A DNA stretch of 64,000 bases from a bacterium (GTDB taxonomy: Bacteria > Chloroflexota > Dehalococcoidia > Tepidiformales > Tepidiformaceae), in contig QEVS01000003.1 in the NCBI GenBank assembly GCA_003577245.1, positions 116,300 to 180,299 of the forward strand, given 5' to 3'. The position numbers and the translations under genes were made by a program. Below, piece after piece: positions 41,335-50,871 of this stretch (position 1 is the stretch's first letter; the number at the start of each line of letters is the position of its first letter). Below the pieces are notes generated by a model. It was not told the origin of the DNA, made no database searches, and saw only the letters and a program-made list of their open reading frames with translations.

Positions 41335-43884
41335 GTGTCCACGCCCATCCGCCGCCAGTACCTGGAACTGAAACAGCGCTACCCCGATACGGTGCTCTTC
41401 TTCCGGCTCGGTGATTTCTACGAGACCTTCGATGATGATGCGAAGCTCGTGGCGACGGAGCTGCAGATAACGCTCACCTCCAAGCCCATGGGCAAGGACC
41501 TGCGCGTGCCGCTCGCGGGCGTTCCGTACCACAGCATCGATGCTCACGTGGCGAAGCTGGTGGCACGGGGCCACCGCGTCGCCATCTGCGAGCAGCTTGC
41601 CGACCCCGCCGAGGTGAAGGGCCTCGTCCCGCGCGATGTCGTGCGCGTCGTCACCTCTGGCACCATCACTTCGGACAACTCGCTCGAAGCCGGGTCACCC
41701 AACTACCTTGCGGCCATCGCCTCCCGGAAGGGCCACCTCGCCGCCGCGCTCGCCGACATCACCACCGGAGAAGTGAGGCTCGCTTCCGGGCACGAAGCCC
41801 CACTGGAGCTGCTCCGCAGCGCCCCGGCAGAACTGCTCATCGAGGACGAGACAGATGTGCCTCCCGGCCTCGCGGCGGTCACCCGGCGCCGCGCACCTCT
41901 CGGCGACCTCGCCGTCGAAGCCGAGCTCGCCCGTCAGTTCGGCGATCACGCGCGCACCTCCCTGGCCGCCGGCGATGCCGAAGCGGCGGCCCTTGCCCAC
42001 CTCCTTTCCTACGTGCGCGAGACCTACCCGGCAGCGCTTGGTGCCCTCCAGCGCGTGCGTCCCGTAGTGGATGGCGCGTCACTTGCGCTCGACCAGCGAA
42101 CGCTGCGAAACCTTGACGTCTTCCCGGGGCAGGGACAGACCTCCTCCCTCTACCAGGCGCTCAACCATTGCCGCACCCCCATGGGGGCGCGCCTGCTGCG
42201 ATCGTGGCTCACGCGGCCTCTGCGCGACGGCCCCCGCCTCGCCGAACGCCACGATGCGGTCGATTGGGCCGCCGTCCACCCCATTGAGCGTGAGCAGCTC
42301 CAGGCCCTCCTGCGCGGCCTGCCCGATATCGGCCGGCTCGCCGGAAAGGTCGGCGCCCGATCGGCGGGGCCGCGCGACCTTCACGGCCTCCGTGCGGGCC
42401 TGAGGGCGGCGCTCGACCTTGGCGCCATGCTCAACCGGGTGCAGCAGCCCGCGCTCATCGCCGGGGCCACCGGCCGGCTGGCCGCAACTGCCGAGCCTCT
42501 GCTGGCGCTCGATGCTGCCCTCGACCCCGACCCGCCCGCGTCCTTCGATGAAGGAGGCGTCATCAACCCGGGGTTCAACGGCGAGGTCGATACCCTTCGC
42601 GCCATGACGCGCGATGCTCGCGGCTTCCTTCTCGGACTCGAACGGCTCGAACGCGAAAGGACGGGCATCCGCTCGCTCAAGGTCGGTCACAACCGCGTCT
42701 TCGGCTACTACATCGAAGTTTCGGCCGCCAATGCGGCGCTTGTGCCCGGCCACTACCAGCGGCGGCAGACGCTCGTCGGGGCAGAGCGGTATGTCACCGA
42801 GGAGTTAAAGGAGCACGAATCCCGCCTCATGGGCGCGCGCGAACGCCTCTCCGAGCTCGAGCAGCGCATCTTTGGGCAGCTCGTGGAGACGCTCGCCGCG
42901 GGGCTCGAAGGGCTCCAGGCGCTCGCCGAAGCCGTCGCCACCATCGATCTCGCCCTCGCCCTGGGCGAGGTGGCCGCTGCGCACGCCTACACCCGGCCCG
43001 CCTTCAACGAGGGCGAGCGCCTGCGCATCGTCGACGGCCGCCATCCCGTGGTCGAGCTGGCGCTGGGCCCCGGCCGCTTCGTTCCCAACGACTGCCTGCT
43101 CGATGACGACTGCCAGGTCCTCATCCTCACGGGCCCGAACATGAGCGGGAAGTCGACCTTCCTCCGGCAGGTCGCGCTCATCGCTCTGATGGCGCAAGCA
43201 GGCTCCTTTGTGCCTGCCGCGAAGGCCGAGCTGCCCCTGTTCGACCGCATCTTCACCCGTATCGGCGCCCAGGATGACCTTGCCGCCGGGCAGTCCACCT
43301 TCATGGTGGAGATGGTCGAAACCGCTCAGATCCTCCACCAGGCGACCCCTCAGTCGCTCGTGGTCCTCGATGAAGTGGGCCGCGGCACGAGCACCTTCGA
43401 TGGCATGGCCATTGCCCGCGCAGTCCTGGAATTCCTGCACAACAGGCGTGAAGCGGCTGCGCGAACCCTTTTCGCCACGCACTATCACGAGCTGACCGCC
43501 CTCGCCGGCATCTTGCCGCGCGTCCGCAACGCCCACGTGGCCGTGCACGAAGAAGGGGCCGAGGTGGTGTTCGAGCACCGCATCGTGCCCGGCCCCAGCG
43601 ACCGCTCCTACGGCATCCACGTGGCCCGGCTGGCGGGCCTGCCCGCGGCCGTCGTCACGCGTGCCGGGCACCTGCTCGAGGAGCTCGAGGCCCTCCGCGG
43701 CGACGGGTCGCGCGCAGGCGCCCCCTCGCCAAACGGCGAAACAGTCCAGCTTTCCCTCCTGGCGGCGCCCTCTGAAGTTGAGAAGGCCCTGGCGCAACTC
43801 GATGTCGATGGGCTCACGCCAATAGAGGCCATCCAGAAGCTCTACGAGCTCCGCGCCCTCGTGCGGCCCCCGGCCCGGCGATGA
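41335..43884 (+). CDS. mutS: DNA mismatch repair protein MutS
   Basis: An 849-aa MutS1. The mismatch-reading Phe-x-Glu is F28-Y-E30 in 'LGDFYETFDDD'. Connector, lever and clamp domains follow, with 'GHNRVFGYYIEVSAAN' in the clamp region. The ATPase has Walker A 'GPNMSGKSTFLRQ' (about residue 600), 'GQSTFMVEMVETAQIL', Walker B 'LVVLDEVGRGTSTFDG' and 'ATHYHELT'. The C-terminal 'LAQLDVDGLTPIEAIQKLYE' is the usual tail. GTG start at 41335. Its stop overlaps the mutL ATG (ATGA), so the two are made together. Length and all motifs are normal. Confidence 0.98.
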   Translation: MSTPIRRQYLELKQRYPDTVLFFRLGDFYETFDDDAKLVATELQITLTSKPMGKDLRVPLAGVPYHSIDAHVAKLVARGHRVAICEQLADPAEVKGLVPRDVVRVVTSGTITSDNSLEAGSPNYLAAIASRKGHLAAALADITTGEVRLASGHEAPLELLRSAPAELLIEDETDVPPGLAAVTRRRAPLGDLAVEAELARQFGDHARTSLAAGDAEAAALAHLLSYVRETYPAALGALQRVRPVVDGASLALDQRTLRNLDVFPGQGQTSSLYQALNHCRTPMGARLLRSWLTRPLRDGPRLAERHDAVDWAAVHPIEREQLQALLRGLPDIGRLAGKVGARSAGPRDLHGLRAGLRAALDLGAMLNRVQQPALIAGATGRLAATAEPLLALDAALDPDPPASFDEGGVINPGFNGEVDTLRAMTRDARGFLLGLERLERERTGIRSLKVGHNRVFGYYIEVSAANAALVPGHYQRRQTLVGAERYVTEELKEHESRLMGARERLSELEQRIFGQLVETLAAGLEGLQALAEAVATIDLALALGEVAAAHAYTRPAFNEGERLRIVDGRHPVVELALGPGRFVPNDCLLDDDCQVLILTGPNMSGKSTFLRQVALIALMAQAGSFVPAAKAELPLFDRIFTRIGAQDDLAAGQSTFMVEMVETAQILHQATPQSLVVLDEVGRGTSTFDGMAIARAVLEFLHNRREAAARTLFATHYHELTALAGILPRVRNAHVAVHEEGAEVVFEHRIVPGPSDRSYGIHVARLAGLPAAVVTRAGHLLEELEALRGDGSRAGAPSPNGETVQLSLLAAPSEVEKALAQLDVDGLTPIEAIQKLYELRALVRPPARR

Positions 43885-45665
43885 CACACGTCCAGGCGCC
43901 CCCCATCCGGGTGCTGCCCCCGCAGGTGGCGGCGCACATCGCCGCGGGTGAGGTCATCGAACGCCCGGTCTCGGTCGTGCGGGAGCTGATGGACAACGCC
44001 ATCGACGCCGGCAGCGCCCGCGTCACCATTGAGACCGAGGACGGCGGCGTGACCCTCATCAGGGTTACGGACGACGGCCGCGGCATCCCGCCGGGGGACC
44101 TCGAGCTCGCCTTTGAGCGCCACGCCACAAGCAAGATCGAAGACCTGTCCGGCCTTGGCCATGTTCGCACCCTGGGGTTCCGGGGCGAGGCGCTCCCTTC
44201 CATTGCAGCCGCCGCCGATGTGGAGGTCCTCTCGCGGTCCGCCGGTGAGCCCGTGGGCGTCCAGGTGACCCTCGTGGGCGCGCGCGCCGTGCGCCGGTCG
44301 GCCCGGGCTGCTCCCGTCGGCACCGCCTTCACCGTGCGCGAGCTGTTCGGCCAGCTCCCGGCCAGGCGCAAGTTCCTTGGCTCAACGGCCGCCGAGTCGC
44401 GAGCCATCACCACGCTCGTCTCCCATTACGCCCTTGCCTATCCGCAGATAGCCTTCCAGCTGGTGTCGGGCGGACGGCGCGTCATTTCCACCGCCGGCGA
44501 TGGCGACCTCCGCCACGCCTTCGCCGCCGTCCATGGCGCAGCGACGGCCGCCGCCATGCTCGCCGTGGACCACGTCGAAGCGGCGGTCCGCGTGTCCGGG
44601 CTGGCCGGTCCCCCCGGCGTGCACCGTGGAAACCGGGCGGCGATCTCCGTCTTCATTAACGGCCGCTGGGTTCAGAGCCGCCCGCTCGTCTTCGCCATTG
44701 TCGATGCCTACGAAGGGCAGCTCCCAATCGGGCGCCACCCGGTCGCAGCTCTCCACGTCCGGCTCGACGATGAGGACGTAGACGTGAACGTCCATCCTGC
44801 CAAGGCCGAAGTGCGCCTCCGCGATGAGCGCGGGGTGGCGCGGGCCGTGCGGCACTCTGTGATGGCAGCACTCGAAGGGGCGCGCCCCGTTTCGTGGCTT
44901 GACCCCGGCCCGCCAAACGGCACGCACGAAGGGGTCGGCCTGCCCGCACCGTCTCTTGCTCCGTCGCCCACCCTGCGTGCCCGCCTGGAGCCGCCGGTGG
45001 TTCCGGCCTTGCGGGGACCCCAACCCGTGCAGGCCCGGATGGACTGGTCCCAGGGGACTCCCCCGGCCACGCGCTCCGCGCACCGCGAAGTGCTGCCGCT
45101 GCTACGGGTGGTGGGACAGGTGGGCCTCACCTACATCATCGCTGAGGGACCCGATGGGATGTACCTCATCGACCAGCACGCCGCGCATGAGCGCGTGGTC
45201 TACGACCGCATCGTCGCGCAACGGGCTGCTGCAGGCGCCCCCGCAACACAGCCGTTGCTTGAGCCCGAGCTGCTTGAGCTGGATGCGCTCCAGGCCGCGA
45301 CGGCTGCCGAATATGCGGACCATCTCGCCGGGCTCGGGCTTGGGCTCGAGCCCTTCGGCGAACGCGGCTACCTGGTGAGGGCCGTCCCGGCGGGAGTCGG
45401 CGGAACCGGCGTGGTAAGCGCGCTGCGTTCTCTGCTCGACCAGCTCGCCGGGGAACGGCGGGTGGCCGACCCCTTCGCCAGGGCCGCCGCCACCGTTGCC
45501 TGCCACGGCAGCGTCCGCGCCGGGACGGCCATGGCGCTGGAAGAGATGCGGGCGCTTATCGAGGATCTCGCCCGCACCGGGTCGCCGCGAACCTGCCCTC
45601 ATGGGCGTCCGACGCTGGTTCACGTCGGCGCAGATGCCATCGAGAGACAGTTCGGACGCCGCTGA
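43881..45665 (+). CDS. mutL: DNA mismatch repair endonuclease MutL
   Basis: A 594-aa MutL. The GHKL ATPase has 'AAGEVIERPVSVVRELMDNA' with the catalytic Glu in 'REL', 'DDGRGIPPGDLELAFERHAT', and 'GFRGEALPSIAA'. The variable Pro/Arg linker spans about residues 340-400. The C-terminal endonuclease motif is 'DQHAAHERVVYD' from D431. It differs from the usual DQHA-x2-E-x4-E only in ending in Asp, and the zinc-site partner 'CPHGRPT' is present near the end. The protein is therefore of the nicking type expected in bacteria without MutH. ATGA overlap with mutS. Confidence 0.97.
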   Translation: MTHVQAPPIRVLPPQVAAHIAAGEVIERPVSVVRELMDNAIDAGSARVTIETEDGGVTLIRVTDDGRGIPPGDLELAFERHATSKIEDLSGLGHVRTLGFRGEALPSIAAAADVEVLSRSAGEPVGVQVTLVGARAVRRSARAAPVGTAFTVRELFGQLPARRKFLGSTAAESRAITTLVSHYALAYPQIAFQLVSGGRRVISTAGDGDLRHAFAAVHGAATAAAMLAVDHVEAAVRVSGLAGPPGVHRGNRAAISVFINGRWVQSRPLVFAIVDAYEGQLPIGRHPVAALHVRLDDEDVDVNVHPAKAEVRLRDERGVARAVRHSVMAALEGARPVSWLDPGPPNGTHEGVGLPAPSLAPSPTLRARLEPPVVPALRGPQPVQARMDWSQGTPPATRSAHREVLPLLRVVGQVGLTYIIAEGPDGMYLIDQHAAHERVVYDRIVAQRAAAGAPATQPLLEPELLELDALQAATAAEYADHLAGLGLGLEPFGERGYLVRAVPAGVGGTGVVSALRSLLDQLAGERRVADPFARAAATVACHGSVRAGTAMALEEMRALIEDLARTGSPRTCPHGRPTLVHVGADAIERQFGRR

Positions 45666-45677
45666 GACCGGCCCCGC

Positions 45678-47114
45678 TCAGTCGTGCATCGCCTGCCAGC
45701 GCAAGAGGTTCGCCAGCGCCACGCCCGCCCGGGCAATCGAGGGAAAAGTGGCGATTCCTGCCCGCCAGCAGAGCTCCTGAAACTCGAGCGTCTGGGTGAA
45801 TCCGTCCGCCTGGGTCGAAGAGCGGATAGCCACCACGATGGGCTTGCCGCTCTCTTCCTGCAGCTTCTTCATTATCTCGACCTGCTGAGCCGTCCGGCTG
45901 CGCGCATCCCCGAAACGGGAGGAGATCCCCGAGCCGAAGGCCGTGTGCATGAGCACCACGTCGGCGTTTGAGGCTTCGACGCACGGCCGCAGAGTCGCTT
46001 CGAACCCACCCTCGAGCCAGAGGCTGGTCGTATCAATGGGGTTGCGGATGCTTGTCCCGGCTTCGGCCGTGACCTTTGCCAGCGCCTCCTGCGTCTCGGG
46101 AAGGAGCGCCGGGAGCTTCAGGCCGGCGGCGTCGAGGTCATCGGCGGCGAGCACGCTGGCGCCCCCGCCCCCGCCGACGACCACGATGTTGGGGCCCGCC
46201 AGCCGCTTCACGAACTGGAACGCCACCGCCGTGTCCACGAGCTCCTCGAGGCTCTCGACGCGAATCGCACCGGCCTGGCGGCAGAGAGCGTCGAAGATCT
46301 GCAGGGAGCCGGCGAGCGAGGCCGTGTGCGAGCTGGCTGCGCGCGTCCCCGCCTCGGTGCGGCCGCTCTTCAGAATAACCACCGGCTTCGCGGCCCCGGC
46401 CTTGCGGACCGCACGTGCCAGCCGCGGGCCGTCCTGGATGCCTTCCAGGTAGGCAACGATGATCTCCGTCTCCGCGTCATCGGCGAAGTAATCGAAGAAG
46501 TCCGCCGCCTTCAGGTCGGCCCCGTTGCCAAAGCTGATGACCTTTGAGCAGCGCACGCCGCGCGGGATCGCGTAACGCACAAACTCGCCCGCGTTCATGC
46601 CCGACTGCGAGACCATCCCCACCGGACCCGCTTCCGGGATCTGTTCCTGCATCATCGCCAGCCTGGCGGCAGGGACATAAAGCCCCATGCAGTTCGGCCC
46701 GATCAGCCGGATGCCAGCCTCGCGCGCCCGCGCGACCACCGTCTGCTCCATCTTCGCGCGCTCGGCGTCACCGGTTTCGGTAAAGCCGGCCGTGAACAGG
46801 TGCAGCACGCGCACGTTCTTCTTGATGCAGTCCTCGAGTAGTTGCGGCACAAGGCGAGCGGGGACCGACGAAATCACGTAATCGACATCGTCGGGCACAT
46901 CAGCCAGCGAGGCGTAGCACTTGATCCCCCGGATGGCCGGCGCCGTTGGGTGAATGAGGTAGATGGGGCCGCGAAAGCCAATGTCCTGGAGTGATTGGAC
47001 GAAGCCACCACCGCCAAAGCCAGGCGTCTCCTTCGCAGACACACCGGCAATGGCAATCGAACGGGGGTGAAAAATGTAGTCAAGTGCGGGCACTGCCGCG
47101 GACACAGCGGTCAC
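45678..47114 (-). CDS. acyl-CoA synthetase (ADP-forming) alpha-type CoA-binding protein
   Basis: A 478-aa protein with a CoA-binding Rossmann domain ('YIFHPRSIAIAGVSAKETPG', 'LIGPNCMGLYVP') and two succinyl-CoA-ligase-like flavodoxin domains ('GMVSQSGMNAGEFVRYA', 'FGNGADLKAADF'). The phosphorylated His of the ADP-forming acetyl-CoA synthetase alpha part is H263 in 'AASSHTASLAGS'. The ATP-grasp beta part is missing and no gene for it is adjacent, so it must pair with a subunit from elsewhere or have another role. It is the last gene of the TetR-controlled acyl-CoA operon, 85 bases after the B12-binding subunit gene. Confidence 0.88.
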   Translation of the reverse strand: MTAVSAAVPALDYIFHPRSIAIAGVSAKETPGFGGGGFVQSLQDIGFRGPIYLIHPTAPAIRGIKCYASLADVPDDVDYVISSVPARLVPQLLEDCIKKNVRVLHLFTAGFTETGDAERAKMEQTVVARAREAGIRLIGPNCMGLYVPAARLAMMQEQIPEAGPVGMVSQSGMNAGEFVRYAIPRGVRCSKVISFGNGADLKAADFFDYFADDAETEIIVAYLEGIQDGPRLARAVRKAGAAKPVVILKSGRTEAGTRAASSHTASLAGSLQIFDALCRQAGAIRVESLEELVDTAVAFQFVKRLAGPNIVVVGGGGGASVLAADDLDAAGLKLPALLPETQEALAKVTAEAGTSIRNPIDTTSLWLEGGFEATLRPCVEASNADVVLMHTAFGSGISSRFGDARSRTAQQVEIMKKLQEESGKPIVVAIRSSTQADGFTQTLEFQELCWRAGIATFPSIARAGVALANLLRWQAMHD

Positions 47115-47199
47115 AGTCGCTTCTCCAGCCTTGGGTTCTTCGCGCGGAACACCTCCAGCCTACCAGAGACCTGCCCAAGGCTCACGCGGGCTGCGACGT

Positions 47200-47604
47200 T
47201 CAGGTTGCCGCGCGCGCCGCCGCCAGCTCGCGGATCGATTGCACCATCTCCTCGGGCCGGGAGGCTGGCCCAAAAGCGGCCGCGATGCCCTTCTCCTTGA
47301 GTTCCCGCGCGTCGCCCGGCGTCACCACTGAGCCACCCACCACGACAGGCACTTCGGCCTGCTCTTTCCGGAGCAGCTCCATCAGCTCATCAGCGTAGTA
47401 GAGATACTCCCACGAATGGCAGCTGATCCCGATGACATCTACGTCTTCGTCGATGGCCGTCTTCACTACCCCGGTCGGGAGATTGAAGCGTCCCGCGTAG
47501 ATCACCTCCATGCCCGCATCCCGCAGGATGCGCGCCACGGCCACCGCGCCCACCTCGTGCTGGTCGAGGCCAAGTATGGCTATCAGTACCTTCACCCGCT
47601 TCAT
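47200..47604 (-). CDS. cobalamin-binding small subunit of an acyl-CoA mutase
   Basis: A 134-aa B12-binding domain. The lower-ligand motif DxHxxG is D14-x-H16-x-x-G19 ('LDQHEVG'), followed by 'AVARILRDAGMEVIYAG', 'IGISCHSWEYLYYADELMEL' and 'VVVGGSVVTPGDARELKEKG'. In this family the His replaces the dimethylbenzimidazole base on cobalt. Its start overlaps the stop of the large mutase subunit (ATGA), so the two form one holoenzyme. Length is normal for a separate small subunit of isobutyryl- or 2-hydroxyisobutyryl-CoA mutase type enzymes. Confidence 0.93.
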   Translation of the reverse strand: MKRVKVLIAILGLDQHEVGAVAVARILRDAGMEVIYAGRFNLPTGVVKTAIDEDVDVIGISCHSWEYLYYADELMELLRKEQAEVPVVVGGSVVTPGDARELKEKGIAAAFGPASRPEEMVQSIRELAAARAAT

Positions 47605-49241
47605 GCGCTTGCCGTCACTGCAATCGGGTCAGACAGGACGCCGAACGGGTCCGCCGGGCGCCCGTAAGCCATGCGCAATACCCCTGCCATCTCGCCGTTG
47701 GTCGCGCCCGCCCGGGTCCCGGCGATGACCGCTGGCATCAGGCTCTGGGAGGTATCCAGTGCGGCCTCGTAGAGCCCGCGAAGCGCCTGCTCCACGGCCC
47801 GCGCATCCCTTCCCGCCCGGTAGGCCGCCATCCACTCAATACGCTCCCGGGAGGGCTCGAACTTCCGCTCGGCCACCTCGCGCAGGAGCGTGTCCTCTTC
47901 ATCGGCCACAGCGTGGACATTGACGCCTACCTTGGGCAGGGTGCCATCTATCAGCGCCCGTGAATGGCGCTCCGTGGCCTCATCGAACATCCGCCGGAAG
48001 AACCCCGAATCGGCCAGCTTCGCCATGTCGCCCATCCCCTCGATGCGGCCGATCATTTCGCTTATCCGGCTCTCTATCTCGTCGGTGAGCGACTCCACGT
48101 AGTACGAGCCTCCCATCGGGTCGGCGACCTGTGTGACGCGCGACTCGAGCTCCACCACCTGCTGCGTGCGCAGGCCCACGATGTGCGCTTCGGGGCTCGG
48201 TGTGCGGAAGGCTTCATCAAACGTGGAAACCTCCAGCGCCTGCACCCCGGCGCAGGCCATGGCGAGCGCCTGCACCGCGCCGCGCACGATGTTGTTCACC
48301 GGCTGCTGGGCAGTGAGCGAAAGCCCTGAAGTGTGCACGGAGATGTTCACCGCCCACGAGCGAGGGTCTTTCGCGCCGAACTCATCCCGCATCATCCGCG
48401 CAAAGAGCCGCCTGGTGGCCCTGATCTTCGCGACCTCCTCGAAGAAGTCCATCCGGCAGTTGACGAGAATCGCGATCCGCGGCCCGAAAGAGTCGATGTC
48501 CAGCCCCCGCGCAAGCAGCTCCCGGATGAGGCCGCGCACTTCGATGAAGCCGAGCGCCATCTCTTCGACCGCGTCGATTCCGTTCTCGCTGATGTAGTAG
48601 GTGTCTTCGAGGAAGGTATGGAACTTCGGCATCTCCCTGGCCGAGAATTCAATTGCGTCGGCTGCCAGCCGCAGGCGCAGCGCGAAAGGCATGTGGACAG
48701 CGTAACCGCAGTCCTCGCAGAAAAAGGGCGACTGAATCACCGACCCGCGCATGTTCGCGGGCGAAACCCCGCGTTCCAGCGCAAGGGCGTAGAGCCCGGC
48801 GACCGTGAAGATGGCGGGCAACGAATGCGAGAGGCTCACCCGGTCGAGCGGGATCTCCCGGTAGAGCTCGCGGAAGTCGTCGAGGCAGCAGATTGAGACG
48901 CCCTGGGTGCCCACCGCGTGCCGGGCGAAGGGGTGGTCCGGGTCGAGCAGGCCCATGGTAGCCGTGTCGCCAATAACATCCAGGCCCATCTGGCCGAGCC
49001 CCAGCAAGTACTTGAACTGCTCGTTTGAGCGGCGCGGGTCTCCCTCGCCCGAAAGCTCCCGGTGAATCCAGCCCCGCCGTGTGCCGGCCGGTCGCGCGCC
49101 TCGCGTGAAGGGGAACGCGCCGGGGTCGCCAAGAACGGCCTCGTACTCCTTGCCTGCCACGTCGGCCGGGCGATAAAGCGGCTGAATCGGAATGCGAGAC
49201 TCGGTCTGCAGAGCGTCCTGGTCAGAAGTCCCCGTGCTCAT
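47601..49241 (-). CDS. divergent B12-dependent acyl-CoA mutase, large subunit
   Basis: A 546-aa TIM-barrel subunit of the methylmalonyl-CoA mutase superfamily. Family marks include 'GEGDPRRSNEQFKYLLGLGQ', 'SVIQSPFF', 'VNISVHTSGLSLTAQQPVNN', 'QALEVSTFDEAFRTPSPEA' and 'DPMGGSYYVE'. By eye alignment, the residues that define methylmalonyl-CoA are not kept: the Tyr of 'RQYAGF' is Leu63 ('RELSGEG'), the Arg that holds the carboxylate is lacking in 'FFCEDCGYAVHMP', and the active-site His is Tyr216 ('DTYYISENG'). The 'GEGDP' phrase is like isobutyryl-CoA-type mutases. So it probably rearranges a different acyl-CoA without a free carboxylate. ATGA-coupled to the SDR gene and to its B12 subunit. Confidence 0.88.
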   Translation of the reverse strand: MSTGTSDQDALQTESRIPIQPLYRPADVAGKEYEAVLGDPGAFPFTRGARPAGTRRGWIHRELSGEGDPRRSNEQFKYLLGLGQMGLDVIGDTATMGLLDPDHPFARHAVGTQGVSICCLDDFRELYREIPLDRVSLSHSLPAIFTVAGLYALALERGVSPANMRGSVIQSPFFCEDCGYAVHMPFALRLRLAADAIEFSAREMPKFHTFLEDTYYISENGIDAVEEMALGFIEVRGLIRELLARGLDIDSFGPRIAILVNCRMDFFEEVAKIRATRRLFARMMRDEFGAKDPRSWAVNISVHTSGLSLTAQQPVNNIVRGAVQALAMACAGVQALEVSTFDEAFRTPSPEAHIVGLRTQQVVELESRVTQVADPMGGSYYVESLTDEIESRISEMIGRIEGMGDMAKLADSGFFRRMFDEATERHSRALIDGTLPKVGVNVHAVADEEDTLLREVAERKFEPSRERIEWMAAYRAGRDARAVEQALRGLYEAALDTSQSLMPAVIAGTRAGATNGEMAGVLRMAYGRPADPFGVLSDPIAVTASA

Positions 49242-50050
49242 GGTCGTCCCCCCTGGGTGAGCTCCCTGCGGCTGCCAAGCGCCAGCCCGCCAAGCCGCAG
49301 GCCACCATCAATGTTGATCTCCGCGCCGTTGAGAAATCCACCCTCCTCGCTCGCCAGGAACGATACGAGGTGGGCTACCTCCTCCATGCGGCCGAAGCGT
49401 CGCGCCGGCGTCTGCTGGATTGCCGCCTCGCGGATTTCGATTGGCATGGCGCGCACGTTCTCCGTCTCTATCATGCCCGGCAGAATCGCGTTGCACGAGA
49501 TGCCGTGGCGAGCATGCTCCAGGGTGATCGTCTTCACAAGCCCCAGGAGCCCTGCCTTGCTCGCCGCGTAGGCCGCCTGGTTGTGCAGCCCGCCCTGGGC
49601 CGCCCCGGACGAGATCACGACGATCCGCCCCCATCGCTGCTCGACCATTGGCCCAATCACTGCCTGGACCATGTTGAACGCGCCCGTGAGGTTGATCGCG
49701 AGTTCCCGCTCCCACGACGCATGTGCCATCTTCGCCACGGGCGCGATGTTCGCCACGATCGCCGCGTTGCTAACCAGGATGCCGACTTCGCCCACGGCGT
49801 TTCGGAGAGCCGTCACGCCCGCTCCAACCGCTCCCGGGTCAGCCACATCGAAGCGCGCCGCCACCGCCGTGTGGCCCTCGTCGCGCAATGCGCCTGCAGC
49901 CTCCTCCACTTCGGGGAGCACATCGGCGAGGGCTACGGCCGCCCCCAGTTCGGCCAGCCGCCGGGCAGTAACCCTGCCGATGCCGCGCGCCGCGCCCGTG
50001 ACCAGCGCCACCTTGCCGGTGAGGCTCATGGGGCTCAGCGTTGCGCTCAT
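49238..50050 (-). CDS. SDR-family NAD(P)-dependent dehydrogenase
   Basis: A 270-aa classical short-chain dehydrogenase. The cofactor motif is 'VTGAARGIGRVTARRLAELG' and the acidic 'ALADV' suggests NAD preference. The catalytic Ser, Tyr and Lys appear in 'VVISSGAAQG' and 'YAASKAG'. The C-terminus has 'FLASEEGGFLNGAEINIDGG'. ATG 50050 overlaps the stop of the enoyl-CoA hydratase (ATGA) and its own stop overlaps the mutase start. In the pathway it would oxidise or reduce a hydroxy/keto-acyl-CoA (inference). Confidence 0.92.
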   Translation of the reverse strand: MSATLSPMSLTGKVALVTGAARGIGRVTARRLAELGAAVALADVLPEVEEAAGALRDEGHTAVAARFDVADPGAVGAGVTALRNAVGEVGILVSNAAIVANIAPVAKMAHASWERELAINLTGAFNMVQAVIGPMVEQRWGRIVVISSGAAQGGLHNQAAYAASKAGLLGLVKTITLEHARHGISCNAILPGMIETENVRAMPIEIREAAIQQTPARRFGRMEEVAHLVSFLASEEGGFLNGAEINIDGGLRLGGLALGSRRELTQGGRP

Positions 50051-50856
50051 AACCCGTGATGCTCCCAGCGTGGCTCCTGCTTCCCCACAAACGAGCCGGC
50101 GCCGTGGGAGTGCCGGTCCTGCCGCATGAACATGGAAAGCAACATCTCCGCTTCGAAGCGCAGCCGCTCTTCGAGTGTACGCCCGACTCCGCGAACCAGG
50201 CATTCCTTGTCCGAACGGATGGCCCCCTGCGGGAGGGCGGCGATGGAGAGCGCCAGTTCCCGCGCCCGCCTCGCCAGCTGATCGTTGGGCACGATCTCCG
50301 TAACCAGGCCGATTCGCAGGGCCTCTTCCGCGTCAATCCGGCGCCCGGTGATGATGAGCTCCATTGCCCGGGCAAAGCCAACGATGAGGGGCAGGCGCGC
50401 CGTGAGCCCGTCCCCCGCCACGATGTTCCAGCGCCGTTCGAGAGCCCCGAACTCGGCCCGCTCCGCCGCGATGCGGATGTCGGCCAGCATCGCCGTTTCC
50501 AGCCCGGCCGCGAAGCAGTACCCGTTTATGGCGGCAATGATCGGCTTGAAGATGTCGGCTCGCCGGGTGTACCCGCAGGGCCCCTCGTTGTTATAGACCT
50601 CGTTGCGGTAGTCGTCCCACGTGCCGAGCGATTCGAGGGCCGCCGCGTCGTTGAGGTCCCAGCCTGCCGAGAAGGCTTTTTCGCCCGCACCCGTGATGAT
50701 CGCGACGAAGGCATCGTCGTCATCGCGAAACGCCTTCCACGCGTGCTTGAGCTCGGCGGCAGTGGCCTGGCCCAGGCAATTGTGGACCTCGGGGCGGTTC
50801 AGCGTGATCGTGACCACGTGCTCGGCCTTGTCGTAGAGGATGTTCTGGTAGGCCAT
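50047..50856 (-). CDS. enoyl-CoA hydratase/isomerase family protein
   Basis: A 269-aa crotonase with both usual acidic positions kept: Glu in 'FAAGLETAMLAD' and Glu in 'FGALERRWNIVAGDG'. The oxyanion-hole turns are 'AFSAGWDL' and 'GYCFAAGLE'. It ends in an unusual charged tail 'RHSHGAGSFVGKQEPRWEHH'. ATG 50856 has GGAGAAGAG before it. It lies 15 bases after the TetR gene and overlaps the SDR gene, so it is the first enzyme of the operon. Likely adds water across a 2-enoyl-CoA. Confidence 0.9.
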   Translation of the reverse strand: MAYQNILYDKAEHVVTITLNRPEVHNCLGQATAAELKHAWKAFRDDDDAFVAIITGAGEKAFSAGWDLNDAAALESLGTWDDYRNEVYNNEGPCGYTRRADIFKPIIAAINGYCFAAGLETAMLADIRIAAERAEFGALERRWNIVAGDGLTARLPLIVGFARAMELIITGRRIDAEEALRIGLVTEIVPNDQLARRARELALSIAALPQGAIRSDKECLVRGVGRTLEERLRFEAEMLLSMFMRQDRHSHGAGSFVGKQEPRWEHHGL

Positions 50857-50871
50857 CTCTTCTCCTGCGCG

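Noticed and set aside
43881..45665. MutL endonuclease motif ending in Asp instead of Glu as evidence of inactivity
   Set aside because: Asp is a conservative change and the zinc-site CPHGRP is intact, so loss of nicking activity cannot be claimed.
47115..47199. Possible cobalamin riboswitch near the B12 mutase genes
   Set aside because: No B12-box-like sequence or extended fold was seen here or upstream of the TetR gene; the gap is only 85 bases.
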